Assembly: GCA_000442125.1 (NCBI GenBank)
Contig: KE546973.1
Location: 806,001 to 870,000 of the forward strand
Length of the DNA: 64,000 bases
DNA from: Opeltia flavorubescens
Taxonomy: Eukaryota > Ascomycota > Lecanoromycetes > Teloschistales > Teloschistaceae
Reading direction: 5' to 3'
A program made the translations under genes and the position numbers. Shown here piece after piece: positions 44,801 to 55,992 of the stretch; position 1 is the first letter of the stretch; each line of letters opens with the position of its first letter. The notes under the pieces were generated by a model. It did no database searches and was not told where the DNA came from. It worked only from the letters and a program-made list of their open reading frames with translations.

Positions 44801-45132
44801 TTTGGCTCCTCTGCTAAGGTCTGCAAGTCTGTGCCATTGAATTTGGGCAGTATAGTCTCCGGAGATTGGTATCTGAGCTGTTCATACTGATGGTGTGAGC
44901 AGCGTTCTTGTTCTGAGGCGACATGCAGGCCCATGGACTCGCTACTATCAAGCATAGTGCCTTGAATCCATTCTTTGTCGATGCCTTGATAAGCGTTACT
45001 GTCGCCTTCGAAATAGGAATCCCAAATCTCCTCCGTGCTTATAGATTGTTCGTCGTTTGACACGTCTGATGCTTGATATTCCTGCTGAGACAAGCCCTTG
45101 TCACTGCCATATGACTGAGATGGATGAGCCAT
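41855..45132 (-). CDS. Large disordered protein with a small Cys-rich core, 1059 aa
   Basis: Exons 45132-44755, 44707-42662 and 42610-41855; introns 47 and 51 nt, frames closed. Most of the protein is Ser/Pro/His-rich. One ordered block (about residues 340-410) reads DECSCKVCKDGKSGQRIVW then HLCPRYKALALQNGIKYEPY and MHHGHDVSSLGLVIEGP; the CxCxxC set plus later Cys/His could bind zinc. Asn and Ser repeats occur near the C-terminus, followed by a basic RFKEGGARMVERVKAGWRVR end with an acidic finish. No signal peptide or membrane segment. I do not recognise a family; function unknown. Confidence 0.7.
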
Positions 45133-45507
45133 GTGTCAAGCCGGCAAGCCAGCGATCCAGCATCGAGATGATCCCTGTCGGATCTGTGAAATTCGGCCTC
45201 AATTGAGGTCAGGGACATACAAGGGTCGACGACAAAGTAACACAAATGTCATCTATGACATGAGCAAAGAAGCACCTAGGAAAGGTAAAAATGAGAGCAA
45301 GATGAGAAATTCCGAATGGTGTGGAACAAGAATGAAGCAGCGTGGCACGACCGGGACAAGCCAAGGTGAATGGCTTCACAGAAATAAAGTCAAGGAATGG
45401 ATGAAGGAGACACTGCACTCAAATCCCATTCATGATACCTTTCATAAGTGACAAATGCTCTACTTCTTTCCCTTTGATATTACCTCTCTTGTCGGTAATT
45501 GTACTTA
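45133..45507. other. Intergenic
   Basis: 375 bp holding the promoter of the gene starting at 45132 and the 3' flank of UTP25. A 106-codon frame at 45131-45451 is not credible. Confidence 0.5.
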
Positions 45508-47775
45508 CTACATGAAGTCAAAAGTATCACCTCGCTCACTTACCATTTGTAAGTATCGCTTGGTCCCCACGATCCTCTCTAGTTTGAGGAGGTCAAGCTT
45601 GGAGAAAAGACACCGTACGCTGACACGCTGGGAATCCACTTTTGCTAACGAAATACTGGAACCCAGAAAGCCACCCACAACCTCCGAGTAAAATAATGGG
45701 TTCTCAGCAAGACCATAGAATATCACTCGCTTGACGCCTTTGAGGTGATATCGTCGGAAATGATGAGCGCGCTCTGTGTACAGCAATATAGAGTGTCTTC
45801 CAGTAACAAAATGACTTCTAGCCCGTGCAACATCCTTGATAGATGTATACTCTGAAATCGAGCCGAAAGAAATATGCTGTGTACTAGGGGCAGAAGCGAG
45901 ATGATTTCGAATTCTCACAAAATCTGCATACAGGGGAACAAACATTAAAATACCCTGCTGGATCCCTAAAGATGGCTTGGTAAGTGAGGGTAGAACGGCA
46001 GTAATAAAGTAATCGAATCTATCGTCTGGTTCTGATACTGCGTCTGCGAAGTCAAATCGGGAGAAGGTCTGTTTGATGGAAAATGCCAAGTCCGTAATTG
46101 CACCATCATACGTTCTCGAAATCTTGACTTTCCCGTCTATGTTGAGCATGTGCTGAGTATAGAGCCGGTTCAGTGCAGGGAAGTTGAACGCTGAGAGTGA
46201 TATAGTCTGTCGTAAATATTTGGCGTGACCGTCCAAATACCAACTCCGTACTCTACTGAAGTCACATCCATGTGCTTCCTTTGGCTGCAAATTCAGGTGT
46301 TCAAAGACATAGTCGATATGCTCCCAGTTCTGCATGAGAAGCGCCTCGCTTTGGTCGACGATAACAATTTCGATCGAACTGAGGAAGTCGAAATCTTGCT
46401 TCTTACTACTTTCGCCACCTAGAGCTGTCCGCAAGCCCAAAGGACTTGCCATGATGATGTCTGAATTGTAGAATTGAGAGAAGAATCTAATTGCCTTACG
46501 CGTGAACTTGAGTCCTATACGGAACATGTCATCATCGTTGCCCCCAAAGAGGTCTTTAAAGTCCTCGGGCTTGTCTGTGGAGAGTTGATCGTCGATTCTG
46601 ACATAAGAATCCTGGAACCTCTTCTTGTTCTCCTGCTGTTCGGGTTGACATAGCGCGACGATGACATCGACCATTTTGACACAGGATTCTCTTGTAGGTA
46701 CAATCATCAGCACCTTGGGACGAGTAAATCCTTGATCTCGAAACTCGGCGTCCTCATCGCGTTCATTCTTTGACATTCTTGCAGTGTTCTTCAAAACCCT
46801 GTCTCGAGTGCGAAAAATATGATTCAAGCTGTGGACACTGAGAATTTTACGAATCTCGTCTGCATTCTGCAACGATCGGCCTGAGAATAACATATCTTGA
46901 TAATTGAATATCGAAGAAGAAAGTTCAATCAATGAATCATCGGAACTAGAAAGCAGCTGCCGTGCGGTCTTCTCAAATCTGGGTTTGAACTGTAAGGGGC
47001 ATTAGCTTCGTCTATTCCAACATTTTATCTTTAAAACAGACTTTTAAGTTCTCGAGGCCTCGCAAATGTTTGGGATCTTCCGCTAGCTTCTTCGTCGATG
47101 GGCCTGGATGTCGACGTATCGCGGACCACGACGATGTCGCAATTGGTGTTTCAGTTGCCCAATTATTCTTTCTGACGGCCAGGATTTTGCCCTCAATCTC
47201 CTCATCGTCTCGGTCGGCAAAGTGGTTGGAAAAGGCGTCATGCTCTGACATCGGTCAGGAACATGATCGGCTCTCGTCTCGGACAACTCACTCTTGGTTG
47301 ACTCGTCCGCTTCTGAACTTTCCGAGTTCTCTTCAAGAAGATCACCTTCGTCCTCCGTTTCCTCTATAGCATCACTTTGCATTTCATGGTCAGCTATTAG
47401 GGGTATCGGGTTCTCGACTGGCTCGATCTTCCGTTTTTTCCGCTTGGGCTCGCCGCGCGAAGCTGAAGGTTTCAATGCCTGTAATAGAACGCTGTAGGGC
47501 TTCTCCGGACCCTCATCTGACTCTGAAGAGGATCCGTGACTCGAAGACTGATCTAGTTCTTCATGCGATCCGCTTTCTTCTGGAGTGACATCTGAACTTC
47601 CGGGGTCGAAGTCGACAGCTTCATCAACTCTGGAAGCTTTGAACGAATTGCTTGGGGTTGCATCAAACCCGCCGCGGAGACTATTCTTCGGACCACCTCG
47701 ACGGTAAATCGATCTTCCTCTGCTGGGGTTGAACCCGTTCCTCGGACCGCTCTTGCCTCGCCTGATGAGTGCCAT
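45508..47775 (-). CDS. UTP25: U3 snoRNA-associated protein 25 (UTP25/Def), 722 aa
   Basis: Exons 47775-47292, 47244-47042 and 46989-45508; introns 47 and 52 nt. The N-terminal 200 residues are Gly/Arg- then Ser/Glu/Asp-rich. The conserved UTP25 core follows: [84 protein letters not shown], and at the end [35 protein letters not shown]25 resembles a DEAD-box helicase but lacks true helicase motifs (DQSE in place of DEAD), as seen here. It acts in the small-subunit processome for 18S rRNA maturation. It shares a 232-bp divergent promoter with eIF3f. Confidence 0.95.
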
Positions 47776-48007
47776 CGAAATTGAATCGAATGACGAGCCT
47801 CGCGATTTAATCTTGCGACCAGGATAAGGATCTACAATCTAATCCCCTAGCGTGTCCTGTTAAATCCGCCCACAATATTTTTCTCAAGCGCAACACTAAC
47901 AAGTCAGGAAATCTGAACATCGTAGGATTTTTATACTTTCCAGCTTTAAAGTCGCGTGCTCAATCTTTGAGAATCTACACTTTTAAGAGACAAGACAAAG
48001 CATAAGG
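47776..48007. promoter_or_regulatory. Shared promoter region, UTP25 and eIF3f
   Basis: 232 bp between divergent start codons of a ribosome-biogenesis gene and a translation-factor gene. No PAC (GATGAG) or RRPE motif was seen. Confidence 0.4.
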
Positions 48008-49133
48008 ATGCTGGCGACCGATTCATTTCTTCACCTTGCAAGGCCCCTGGGTCCAGCCAGTATTGGATCGCAACCAACGACAGCTCCCCTCAACGTCATC
48101 GTACAGCCACAGGTGAGCCGAAGCGTTGGTCTCGAGAAACATAGAGCTGATAGATAACATTTCAGGCCATATTCGCTATCCTAGACCACTCACTTCGACG
48201 AAATGCCGACCAAGAGCGCGTGATCGGAACCCTCCTCGGCGTACGTAGCGAAGATGGCCAAGAAGTCGAGATTCGGAATTGCTTCGCCGTCGGCCACACC
48301 GAGACGCAAGAGCAAGTGGAGGTTGACATGGATTACCAAAAACAAATGCTCGCGCTACATCTCAAAGCAAACCCAAAAGAAGTGCTTGTTGGGTGGTACG
48401 CTACCTCTGCAGAGTTGAATACATTCTCCGCCCTGATTCAGAATTTCTATGGTGGACAAGGCGATGGAACCTTCCCCTACCCTGCGGTTCACCTGACTGT
48501 TAGCACTGAAGCTGGCAAGGACATCGAGGCAAGAACGTACATCTCCGCTCCAGTAGGCGTCACCGCAGAAAGAGCAGCGGATAGCGCTGCCTTCATACCT
48601 GTTCCCCATGAGATACGATATGGTGAAGCGGAGAAGAGCGGGCTTGAAATAATATCAGGCGCAAAAGATAACCCGGATCGGACGGCCAGCGTAGTTACAG
48701 ACATCGAATCGTTGGAGACCGCCATCGAAGAGGTACTAAACATGCTCGACAGGGTATCAAGATACGTTGAAGCGGTTATTGATGAAGAAGCTCCCCCTTC
48801 AAGTGCGCTTGGGCAATTTTTGCTCAATGCCTTAGCGCTGGCGCCCAAGGTTGACCCGGAAGACATTGAAAGAGATTTGTGAGATCAGCGTGAATCCTGT
48901 TGTTGTTTTGGCTAACTATTCATAGCAACAATCATATCCAGGACGTTCTCGTCGTTTCATACCTGGCGAACACGATACGCACTCAAATTGATCTGTCCAA
49001 TAGGTTAGCAACAGCGGCATTGACGTTGGGTGCTGGAGATGGACTGGGAGGTAATTTAGCGAATGGAACCGGCTCCACCGAAGGTGGTCAAAGAGGAGGT
49101 GGAAGAGGTGGAAGAGGTGGCAGAAATGGATGA
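48008..49133 (+). CDS. eif3f: Translation initiation factor eIF3 subunit F, 341 aa
   Basis: Exons 48008-48112, 48166-48878 and 48926-49133; introns 53 and 47 nt. Exon 1 gives [18 protein letters not shown] and VIVQPQ, joined to [12 protein letters not shown]. The MPN domain spans about residues 30-165 ([42 protein letters not shown]). The JAMM metal-binding motif is not present, as expected for eIF3f. The C-terminal helices ([36 protein letters not shown]) match the family, and a Gly/Arg-rich [10 protein letters not shown] tail ends the protein. It is a structural subunit of eIF3 on the 40S ribosome. Confidence 0.95.
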
Positions 49134-49332
49134 ATTGGTTTATTGGGGGGTTGAACGATTCCACGCATGACTTCGCTAACAAATAGCATTACGGAGCAAA
49201 AGCAAGGCGTTAAGGCATTATTAAATGACGGAGCATGGGGATTTTACGGGGTCGCGGATGGCATCAAGAGATTTGCCAGCATCAAACCAAGGATATGTTG
49301 CGACTATATATCAGAAGATACCTAAGGTCATG
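49134..49332. other. Intergenic, convergent
   Basis: 199 bp between convergent stops; no feature seen. Confidence 0.5.
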
Positions 49333-50613
49333 TTACAGATTTGACCGTAGTTCCTGCCAAGCAGAACGACGCAGTTCTGTTTTCATCCTATTTTCATTTT
49401 GAGTGCCTTGAGAAGTAAACTCCGCGAGTAAACCTAGAGATATCCCACCCCCTGTAAACCAAGCTCCATACTTGAACCACCACCAACAGTTGCTGACCTC
49501 TTTTAACCTCACTTTCCATATCATCAAACCCAGCGTCGCGGCTGCAGACCCACAGCTACCGATGAAAAAGACGGGAGAAGCGCCCATGAATGTCCCCGCC
49601 GTAGCTAATAATCCCGTCTGGACTATCGCCAGCCCTGATAAGACGACTTTAGTTTCCTTTTCATGGCGAAGCGCAATACTTTTAATGCCGACTTTAGCAT
49701 CGTCCTTGATATCCATGTGCGCGTATATCATGTCGTATAGAACGGTCCATGAGATACAGCTCGTGTACAATGCTGCAACTGCTTTCAAAGCTGTCGGATC
49801 CGATAGCAAATCTATACCCAGCGCTGGAAAACCCATGAATGCTCCCCAGGAAAAAGCCAGGCCGAGGACGAATTGCGGATAATGGGTAACTCGTTTTGCC
49901 AATGGGTATGTTGCAACAAGCAGTAGGCTCGGGATGCCGTAGTATAGGCAAGGGGTAGGAAATTGCAGGAGGAGACCGAGGCCAGCGAGTAGTTGGAAGC
50001 CGGTGAATATCAAGCCTTGAAAAGGTGTGATCGCTCGCCGTGCGATTGGCCGTAATCTGGTTCGGGCGACGTGAGGGTCCAAATTTCGGTCCCACAGATC
50101 ATTTATAGTGCAGCCGGCACCTCGCATGATGAGTGCGCCAGTGAAGAAGAGAGCCGAGGTTTCGAGTACAGAGAGGGTTGGAGCATGGGTATAGGAGGCA
50201 GCCAGGAGTGTCGAAAAGAGGCAGGGAAAGAAGAGATAGTAAGTCCCGGCTGGTTTGTCGAGACGTGCGAGCTCTGCGTATGGGATCAATGCAATTGGAA
50301 GATGGGAGATAAGACCCGTCTTAGGGGCCTGATACTCGGATATTCCAGGTAGCGAAGGGGGTTTTTGAACTGGTATGGACGTCTGAGATTGGTGAAGTCT
50401 CCGTGTTTGCCACCCTGCTGGAAGATTATGCTTGATGTATGATCTGGCTGGTATCTTTCTCAAGAAAATGAAACCTGAGCAAGAGTGAAAGCATCGCGGT
50501 TGTAGCGTTCGACACCATGCTTTATCCAAGAAACAAGATCGACGAGATACAGCATGGGAGATGACTGAGTGTGGAACGCTGGAGATAACCAAGGGGACTT
50601 CCCTCGTCAACAT
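49333..50613 (-). CDS. COQ2: 4-hydroxybenzoate polyprenyltransferase COQ2, mitochondrial, 426 aa
   Basis: Single exon from ATG 50613. The first 85 residues are Arg/Ser/His-rich with few acids, a mitochondrial targeting region. The UbiA fold follows with about eight membrane helices. The first Asp-rich motif is NDLWDRNLD (residues 171-179) and the second is DIKDD (about 301-305) in YAHMDIKDDAKVGIKS; both bind Mg-diphosphate. LARLDKPAGTYYLFFPC is the typical opening helix. COQ2 joins a polyprenyl chain to 4-hydroxybenzoate, a committed step of ubiquinone synthesis in the inner membrane. Nothing is missing compared with the family. Confidence 0.95.
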   Translation of the reverse strand: MLTREVPLVISSVPHSVISHAVSRRSCFLDKAWCRTLQPRCFHSCSGFIFLRKIPARSYIKHNLPAGWQTRRLHQSQTSIPVQKPPSLPGISEYQAPKTGLISHLPIALIPYAELARLDKPAGTYYLFFPCLFSTLLAASYTHAPTLSVLETSALFFTGALIMRGAGCTINDLWDRNLDPHVARTRLRPIARRAITPFQGLIFTGFQLLAGLGLLLQFPTPCLYYGIPSLLLVATYPLAKRVTHYPQFVLGLAFSWGAFMGFPALGIDLLSDPTALKAVAALYTSCISWTVLYDMIYAHMDIKDDAKVGIKSIALRHEKETKVVLSGLAIVQTGLLATAGTFMGASPVFFIGSCGSAAATLGLMIWKVRLKEVSNCWWWFKYGAWFTGGGISLGLLAEFTSQGTQNENRMKTELRRSAWQELRSNL

Positions 50614-50820
50614 AGTAAACTTTAATTAAATTATTTCGATTGACATTATAAGAACGTTTTCAACTGAAATCTTTGACCTGAATTCACACCTTTCAGAAGC
50701 GCCTCTTACGCTCCGAAAAACCGGTCGAGAATTTGCTGTCAAAAGACTTGAGGAGCAGAATCTGAACTACGATTGTTTTCTAGGGTTTGGCCACAGCATG
50801 AACATCATGAAGCTTCATTG
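50614..50820. promoter_or_regulatory. Shared promoter region, COQ2 and JmjC gene
   Basis: 207 bp between start codons if the JmjC gene begins at 50821. AT-rich near COQ2; no specific site recognised. Confidence 0.3.
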
Positions 50821-53800
50821 ATGAAATTCTATGGCGGTAACAGTGAGGTATCTGTAAATCGCAAATTCAAGATTGTGGCGCTCCCAGCCACAGCTTGGCG
50901 CGGAATTGTTGCGCGATAGCTCCGCGAAGCGTTCTCCTCACCTTCCTCGAGTTCGCTCATTACAGAGCAACAAATACTCAGGATCCCAAATCGCAGAAAG
51001 AGCGGTGCCATTCAGAACGAACTATGGTACACAAACACCTGATCGGCATGATCCAAAAGCGGAACAAAAATGTAGCACACCTAAATTGCGTCGATTAAGA
51101 AAATCCTCTTCACCATTGTTGTTTGTATGGAGCGGCCCATACTCAAATTGTCAATGCGCAATTGGTGAAATATACGGTTAGAGGCATAGCGAAGTCCATC
51201 GATATGCCTTCGGCACGGCGTTCCGCTGCCTTCGATCCCATATCGCCTGATCTCGACCTTGATGCGCTCGTTCAACAGACACCCAATTTCGAATACGTGA
51301 CCCGCATATCCTGTGACATGATCGAAACTCAAGGCCTGGAAACTTTCGAAAAGCTTGTATTATTACATGTTATTATTGGCGGACGGCCTCTGGTCATCGA
51401 AGGATTCCATAAGCGCCTGGACGAATGGACATTTACAAGTGGATGGTTACAAGATAACCATGGCAAGAAATGTAAGCTCCTTGGCTTCCGTGGAGCTGCA
51501 GCGAATCCGTTCCGGCATTCTTCTTCGTCCTGAGCTTGCACAAGTCATCTAATACAAAGCCATGCTGACCAATGTGGTGCAGTCGAACAGGCGCGAAACC
51601 TCTCTAAGCAAAATAATATGACTGTCTCAATTGGACACTACCTGAACAACATGGGAAAACTCACAAATCAGTGGAATCGCCACAATTATAGAGATCGGGA
51701 TCGACAGCGCCTGTACCTCAAAGACATCGACTGCCCTGAAGTCTGGCATGACAAACTCAAGGAAGTCATTCCTCCCAACGTCTTCTACCTCAACGACACT
51801 ACGGGCGATGTTGGCGGGCCCGGCTCTGTCGATGAGTTGAATCCGCATGCTCCAGGTCTTCGAAAAAGTCGAGGGGTCGCAAGAGCTGGAGATTTGATGA
51901 GTTGCTTACCTCCAGTTATGAGGGCGGAAAATCTGATGTGTTATATTGGTCATGAAGGAACATTTACCCCTGCACACCGTGAAATGTGTGCCAGCTTGGG
52001 CCAGAACCTAATGGTCGAGACGTCCGGTGCCGTGGACCTGGATGGAAAACCAACAAAACCAGGTTCGTCCATATGGTTCATGACTGAGAGCAAGGACCGG
52101 CATCTAGTTTCGGAGTACTGGCTGTCTACCCTGGGTCACGACATTGAGATTGAAGCACACTTCGCTCAGATTAATGCATGGAAGTCAGCCCCATTCAAAA
52201 CCTACATCGTCGAGCAGAAGCTCGGCGACTTCATCTTGATCCCCCCACTGGCTCCTCATCAGGTCTGGAATAGGGGCACTCGGACTATGAAGGTAGCTTG
52301 GAATCGCACGACAGTCGAGACTCTTGAGCTGGCTTTGGACGAAGCCTTACCGAGAGCTCGGATGGTAGGCCGTGATGAACAGTACAAGAACAAGGCCATG
52401 GTCTACTTTGCATTGGATCGATACTCAAGTCTACTCAAGCATGTTGATCACCAAATGCGGAACGCTGCTCAACAACATTTCGCTCAAGCACTTACGTTTA
52501 GCCCTAAGATTCGCCAGCTTCAGAAAGACTTTCGCCGTCTGTTCACGCTATATACAAGACTATTGTTGTCTGAAGTATTACCTCACAATCCTCGAGACGA
52601 TAGGAAAATTGAATATTTGCCATTCGACAGCAACATTACCTGCTCTTTCTGCAGGTGTAATATTTTCAACCGTTTTCTCACTTGTCCTACCTGCATCGTA
52701 CCACTTCAAAACGGAGAGGAGGACACGTACGATATCTGCCTCGAATGTTACGCAATGGGTCGGAGCTGCAGGTGTATCTCTGGATATCGATGGGTCGAGC
52801 AGTTTAAGTGGCAGGAACTAACAGAGAAGCATGAACGTTGGCGACAGCAGATCATATCTTTCGAAGGTGGCCTCTCTGACAGATCCCCTCAACCATTACA
52901 CATGGAGCGGCAATACATGAGGAAGAAGCCGCTCGCCCAGGTCTGCCAAGAGCAATTGAAGCTGAGACCATGGAATGATCCCAAGAAACCGCCACCAGCC
53001 CCCAAGATAAGCAAAGACGCTGATGAGAGCCGAGTGAATGTCAACGGGGAAGTGTCACCCAAGAAGAAGAAACCACAGGTGATTGAGAAAGGCCATATGA
53101 AAAATCATGTCAGCAACTATCCGGAACCAATTTGGAAGTTGGGTGTCTGTAAGTGCGGTCGGGCTTATAGCTATGGCAACTTGTTTCGAGCATTCGACGT
53201 GGCACCGTTAACAGTCATGGAAGACCCCGACTGGCAATGTCCTCACTGCTTGCGGATATGTTCTTGCGGTAAGTGTCGCAAGGTCGCTGGGATGCAACCC
53301 TACGAGCCAACTGGTACTGTCCTTGGCTACGATACCAAGCGGGTAGCGGATCCTAGAAGCACGGAAAGCCTAGTAGATTTCCGACAGTCAAATTTTGAGT
53401 GGGTCAAGAAGGCAGGCGATGATCTACCTGCTGGCGAAGAAACGAGGCGCCTGAGTCGCCGTTTTGATGAAGCAGAAGCAGCAAAATCTCAAGGAGATGC
53501 ACTGGACGGCAATCATTATGTTGATGAAGGTGGAGACATGACGATGACGAACGGTCATGTAGGAAGTTCTACAGATGGACAAGCTGAAGGCGCGTCGCCA
53601 ACGACGCAGGCAAGCCCTGGTGATATCCCAATCGATCCGCTACTCGGCGGCGTGCCATCAACAGGGACATCCAATAACCAGCAGTTCAGCCGTAGGCAAG
53701 TGCAGCGTGACGAGGATGCCTTACACGAGAGCGAGAATGAAGAACCGCCATTCCGTTACGTTGCGCCTTCAGCGGTCATGCTTGATCAGCGGCACCTTGG

Positions 53801-54941
53801 GGGTGGCTTTACTACTGACGCAAATGGTATCGTCTTTCAGTACCCTGACCCTACGGACCCCGATCCGACTGTCCCTCAATATGCACCTCCCCAGGTGGAA
53901 CAACGACCTCAACCCTCAGAAAGTGGTAGAAAAAGGAAACGATCGGATGTCCTCCAGACTGATCTACTCGATCCAAATGAAGCAAACGAGTTATACCACA
54001 AAGCCCAAGTCAAGCGTACACTGCTGGAAGCCAGGCGTAACAACCGCTACATTATCGCAGAAGCCGCTATGTCTGGGAAGAGCTTGTCTGTGAAGCTAAG
54101 AGTCGATCGGGATAAACTTTCACACATTGTCAGCCAGCCTCCTACAGAGCATTCACAGCCGCCACCTCGACCCAAATCCAGCACCCTGATCGTACAATCT
54201 GACTTTCCGTCACCCTCGGATAAGAAAGCAGTTCCGAACCCCTTGAAGCGCGCCCGTGTAGAACAAGACAATGATTTTACAAACAGACGCAAACGCAGGA
54301 AGGCTGACAAGGCCCCCCAGCCCAATGAAAGTCATAAGCCTTCCAAGTATATGGAGATTTCCAGTGAATCTGAGCATGAGGAAATAATGGACGTTGACGA
54401 AACTCGTACCGGAAAAAATGAGACCAAGCCCCGAACCCTTCCGGCGTACTTGGCGCGTAAGAACGATGTGGGCGACAATCAAATACCAAAAGAATTGTCG
54501 TCAGAACCTAAGCAGAGGCCATCGCGCCGGAAGAGCACGTTGATAGAATCAGCCGTCACCAAACCGTCAAGCCCAAATATTGGACGTCTACGCAACGATT
54601 CGGAGCAGGCAAAGGAACCTGTGGATGAGGAAACCCGTGTAGCTGAAGCGAACCGGAAAGCTAAGTTGCGCGCGATGCAGTGGGAGCAAAACGAGAGCGA
54701 CGACGATGACTCTGATTCCGACAGCCCACCAGAAAAACAGCCTAATGGCACGAAAAATGCGACGCCAATACTTAAACCATCAAGTGTTCCTCGCCTGCAC
54801 AATGGATCTTCAAGTGCGCCTTCGAAGAGAACGGCAACCGCCACTCCAAGTGGTGGGGCGAGATCAATTTTTTCGAGAGGTAAAAAGGTACGTATAGTCT
54901 CGGCTATGAATGCTGATAAACGGCGCTCTATAGGCACATAG
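50821..54941 (+). CDS. JmjC-domain protein with 4CXXC_R1 zinc finger, about 1300 aa (5' end uncertain)
   Basis: My model: 50821-50847, 50888-51120, 51182-51471 and 51583-54941; frames close, but the first exon and its 40-nt intron are weak. A safe minimum starts at ATG 51204 (MPSARRSAAF). JmjC domain: LVIEGFHKR, then the metal-binding HxE in FTPAHREMC and the distal His in PPLAPHQVWNRG, so iron binding appears possible. After it come Cys clusters: ITCSFCRCNIF, LTCPTC, DICLECYAMGRSCRC, and later VCKCGRAYSYGNL and WQCPHCLRICSCGKCRKV, the 4CXXC_R1 type. The tail is Ser/Lys/Glu-rich and nuclear-looking. A histone-lysine demethylase or chromatin regulator is likely. A textbook intron (54890-54935, GTACGT to CTATAG) could replace the last residues with another short end at 54975. 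Confidence 0.8.
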
Positions 54942-55162
54942 CGTGTGTACTCGGGAGGTCAGGATCTGTAGGTGATTCTTGATTATATCCTCTGAATTTC
55001 CGATTATTGATGTGGGAGCTGGGTTTCAACATGATGCCGGTCACGACCTGTAGCCCACTGAACCCAAGCATGTAAATTAATGCCGAATACTGCCAGAAGT
55101 TGAGCGGAGCAAAGTATTATTAGTAAGGGTTTGACACGAGTCATTTGGGGGTCTGCAGTTCC

Positions 55163-55652
55163 CTACTGCCAATGATCAAGAATCCAAATCCAAATAACTA
55201 AGATCTTCCAAAAACGCCCCTTTCCGCTTCGCTGAAAAGATGAGTCCTCCTGATCGTGCCAATTAAGTAATTTCACAACCGCATCGGAATCCTTGCGACG
55301 CACTTGTTCGCCTCCTAACACTCCCATCCTACATAGTCTTCTGAGCACATCACTTGCCGGAACAGCACCGGCATCAAGCGGTTTGAAATCATGATAGCCA
55401 ATACCAGCGCGAGGTCGCCCCTATCCCTGTCTTCGGCTTTAGGAGTCTGAAAACGAAATTTTCGGAGTACATGAGAGAGACTGTGCGCGTGACTTACTCC
55501 TTTCTCACCCAGGGGCTGGTGAAGATCAGGCGAAGTATCTCGGGCATGTAGTAAGTAACGAGACACTCGAATCCACTGGCTAGGATAGGGGAGGCGTGCG
55601 AAATGGCGATAAGTGAGAGACTGATGAGGAGGGCGGAGAGTGGCTGCATCAT
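55163..55652 (-). CDS. Candidate small secreted or membrane protein, about 133 aa
   Basis: Tentative two-exon model 55652-55509 and 55420-55163 with an 88-nt intron (GTGAGA to ATAG); the frame closes. The start MMQPLSALLISLSLIAISHAS looks like a signal peptide, followed by GFECLVTYYMPEILRLIFTSPW. Exon 2 reads GIGYHDFKPLDAGAVPASDVL and RRKDSDAVVKLLNWHDQED, which look like genuine protein, and ends with a Trp/Ile-rich segment. Other donors (GTAAGT 14 nt on) would change the frame to an early stop. No family is recognised. Confidence 0.45.
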
Positions 55653-55992
55653 GGGCTGTTGTTTGATTTAAATATGTTGCCTGGAATATTGGGATGGCGA
55701 ACGAGATGTTTGGAGTTGGTGTTGAAACGGATTTTCCTATTCCAATCCTTGACAATTTTCTGTCGAGACGAAGAAGGAACGATGAGACATTTTTTTTTGT
55801 CTTCTTGGATTTCTATGTAAGTTTAATATCGTACTGCAGAAAGACCTAAGCTACAGATTCCAATCGATATACGCAATAGTAAAAGCGGGTTGTGAAGATG
55901 AGGATCTTGCTGAAAAGGTCGTTTGAGGGGAGAATATTTACAATAGAGGTCGGCTTCATTGTAATACGTGACGGCTATTCCTTCCGGCCACT
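55653..55992. other. Intergenic
   Basis: 340 bp between same-strand genes, including a T-run at about 55790-55800. Nothing else recognised. Confidence 0.5.
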
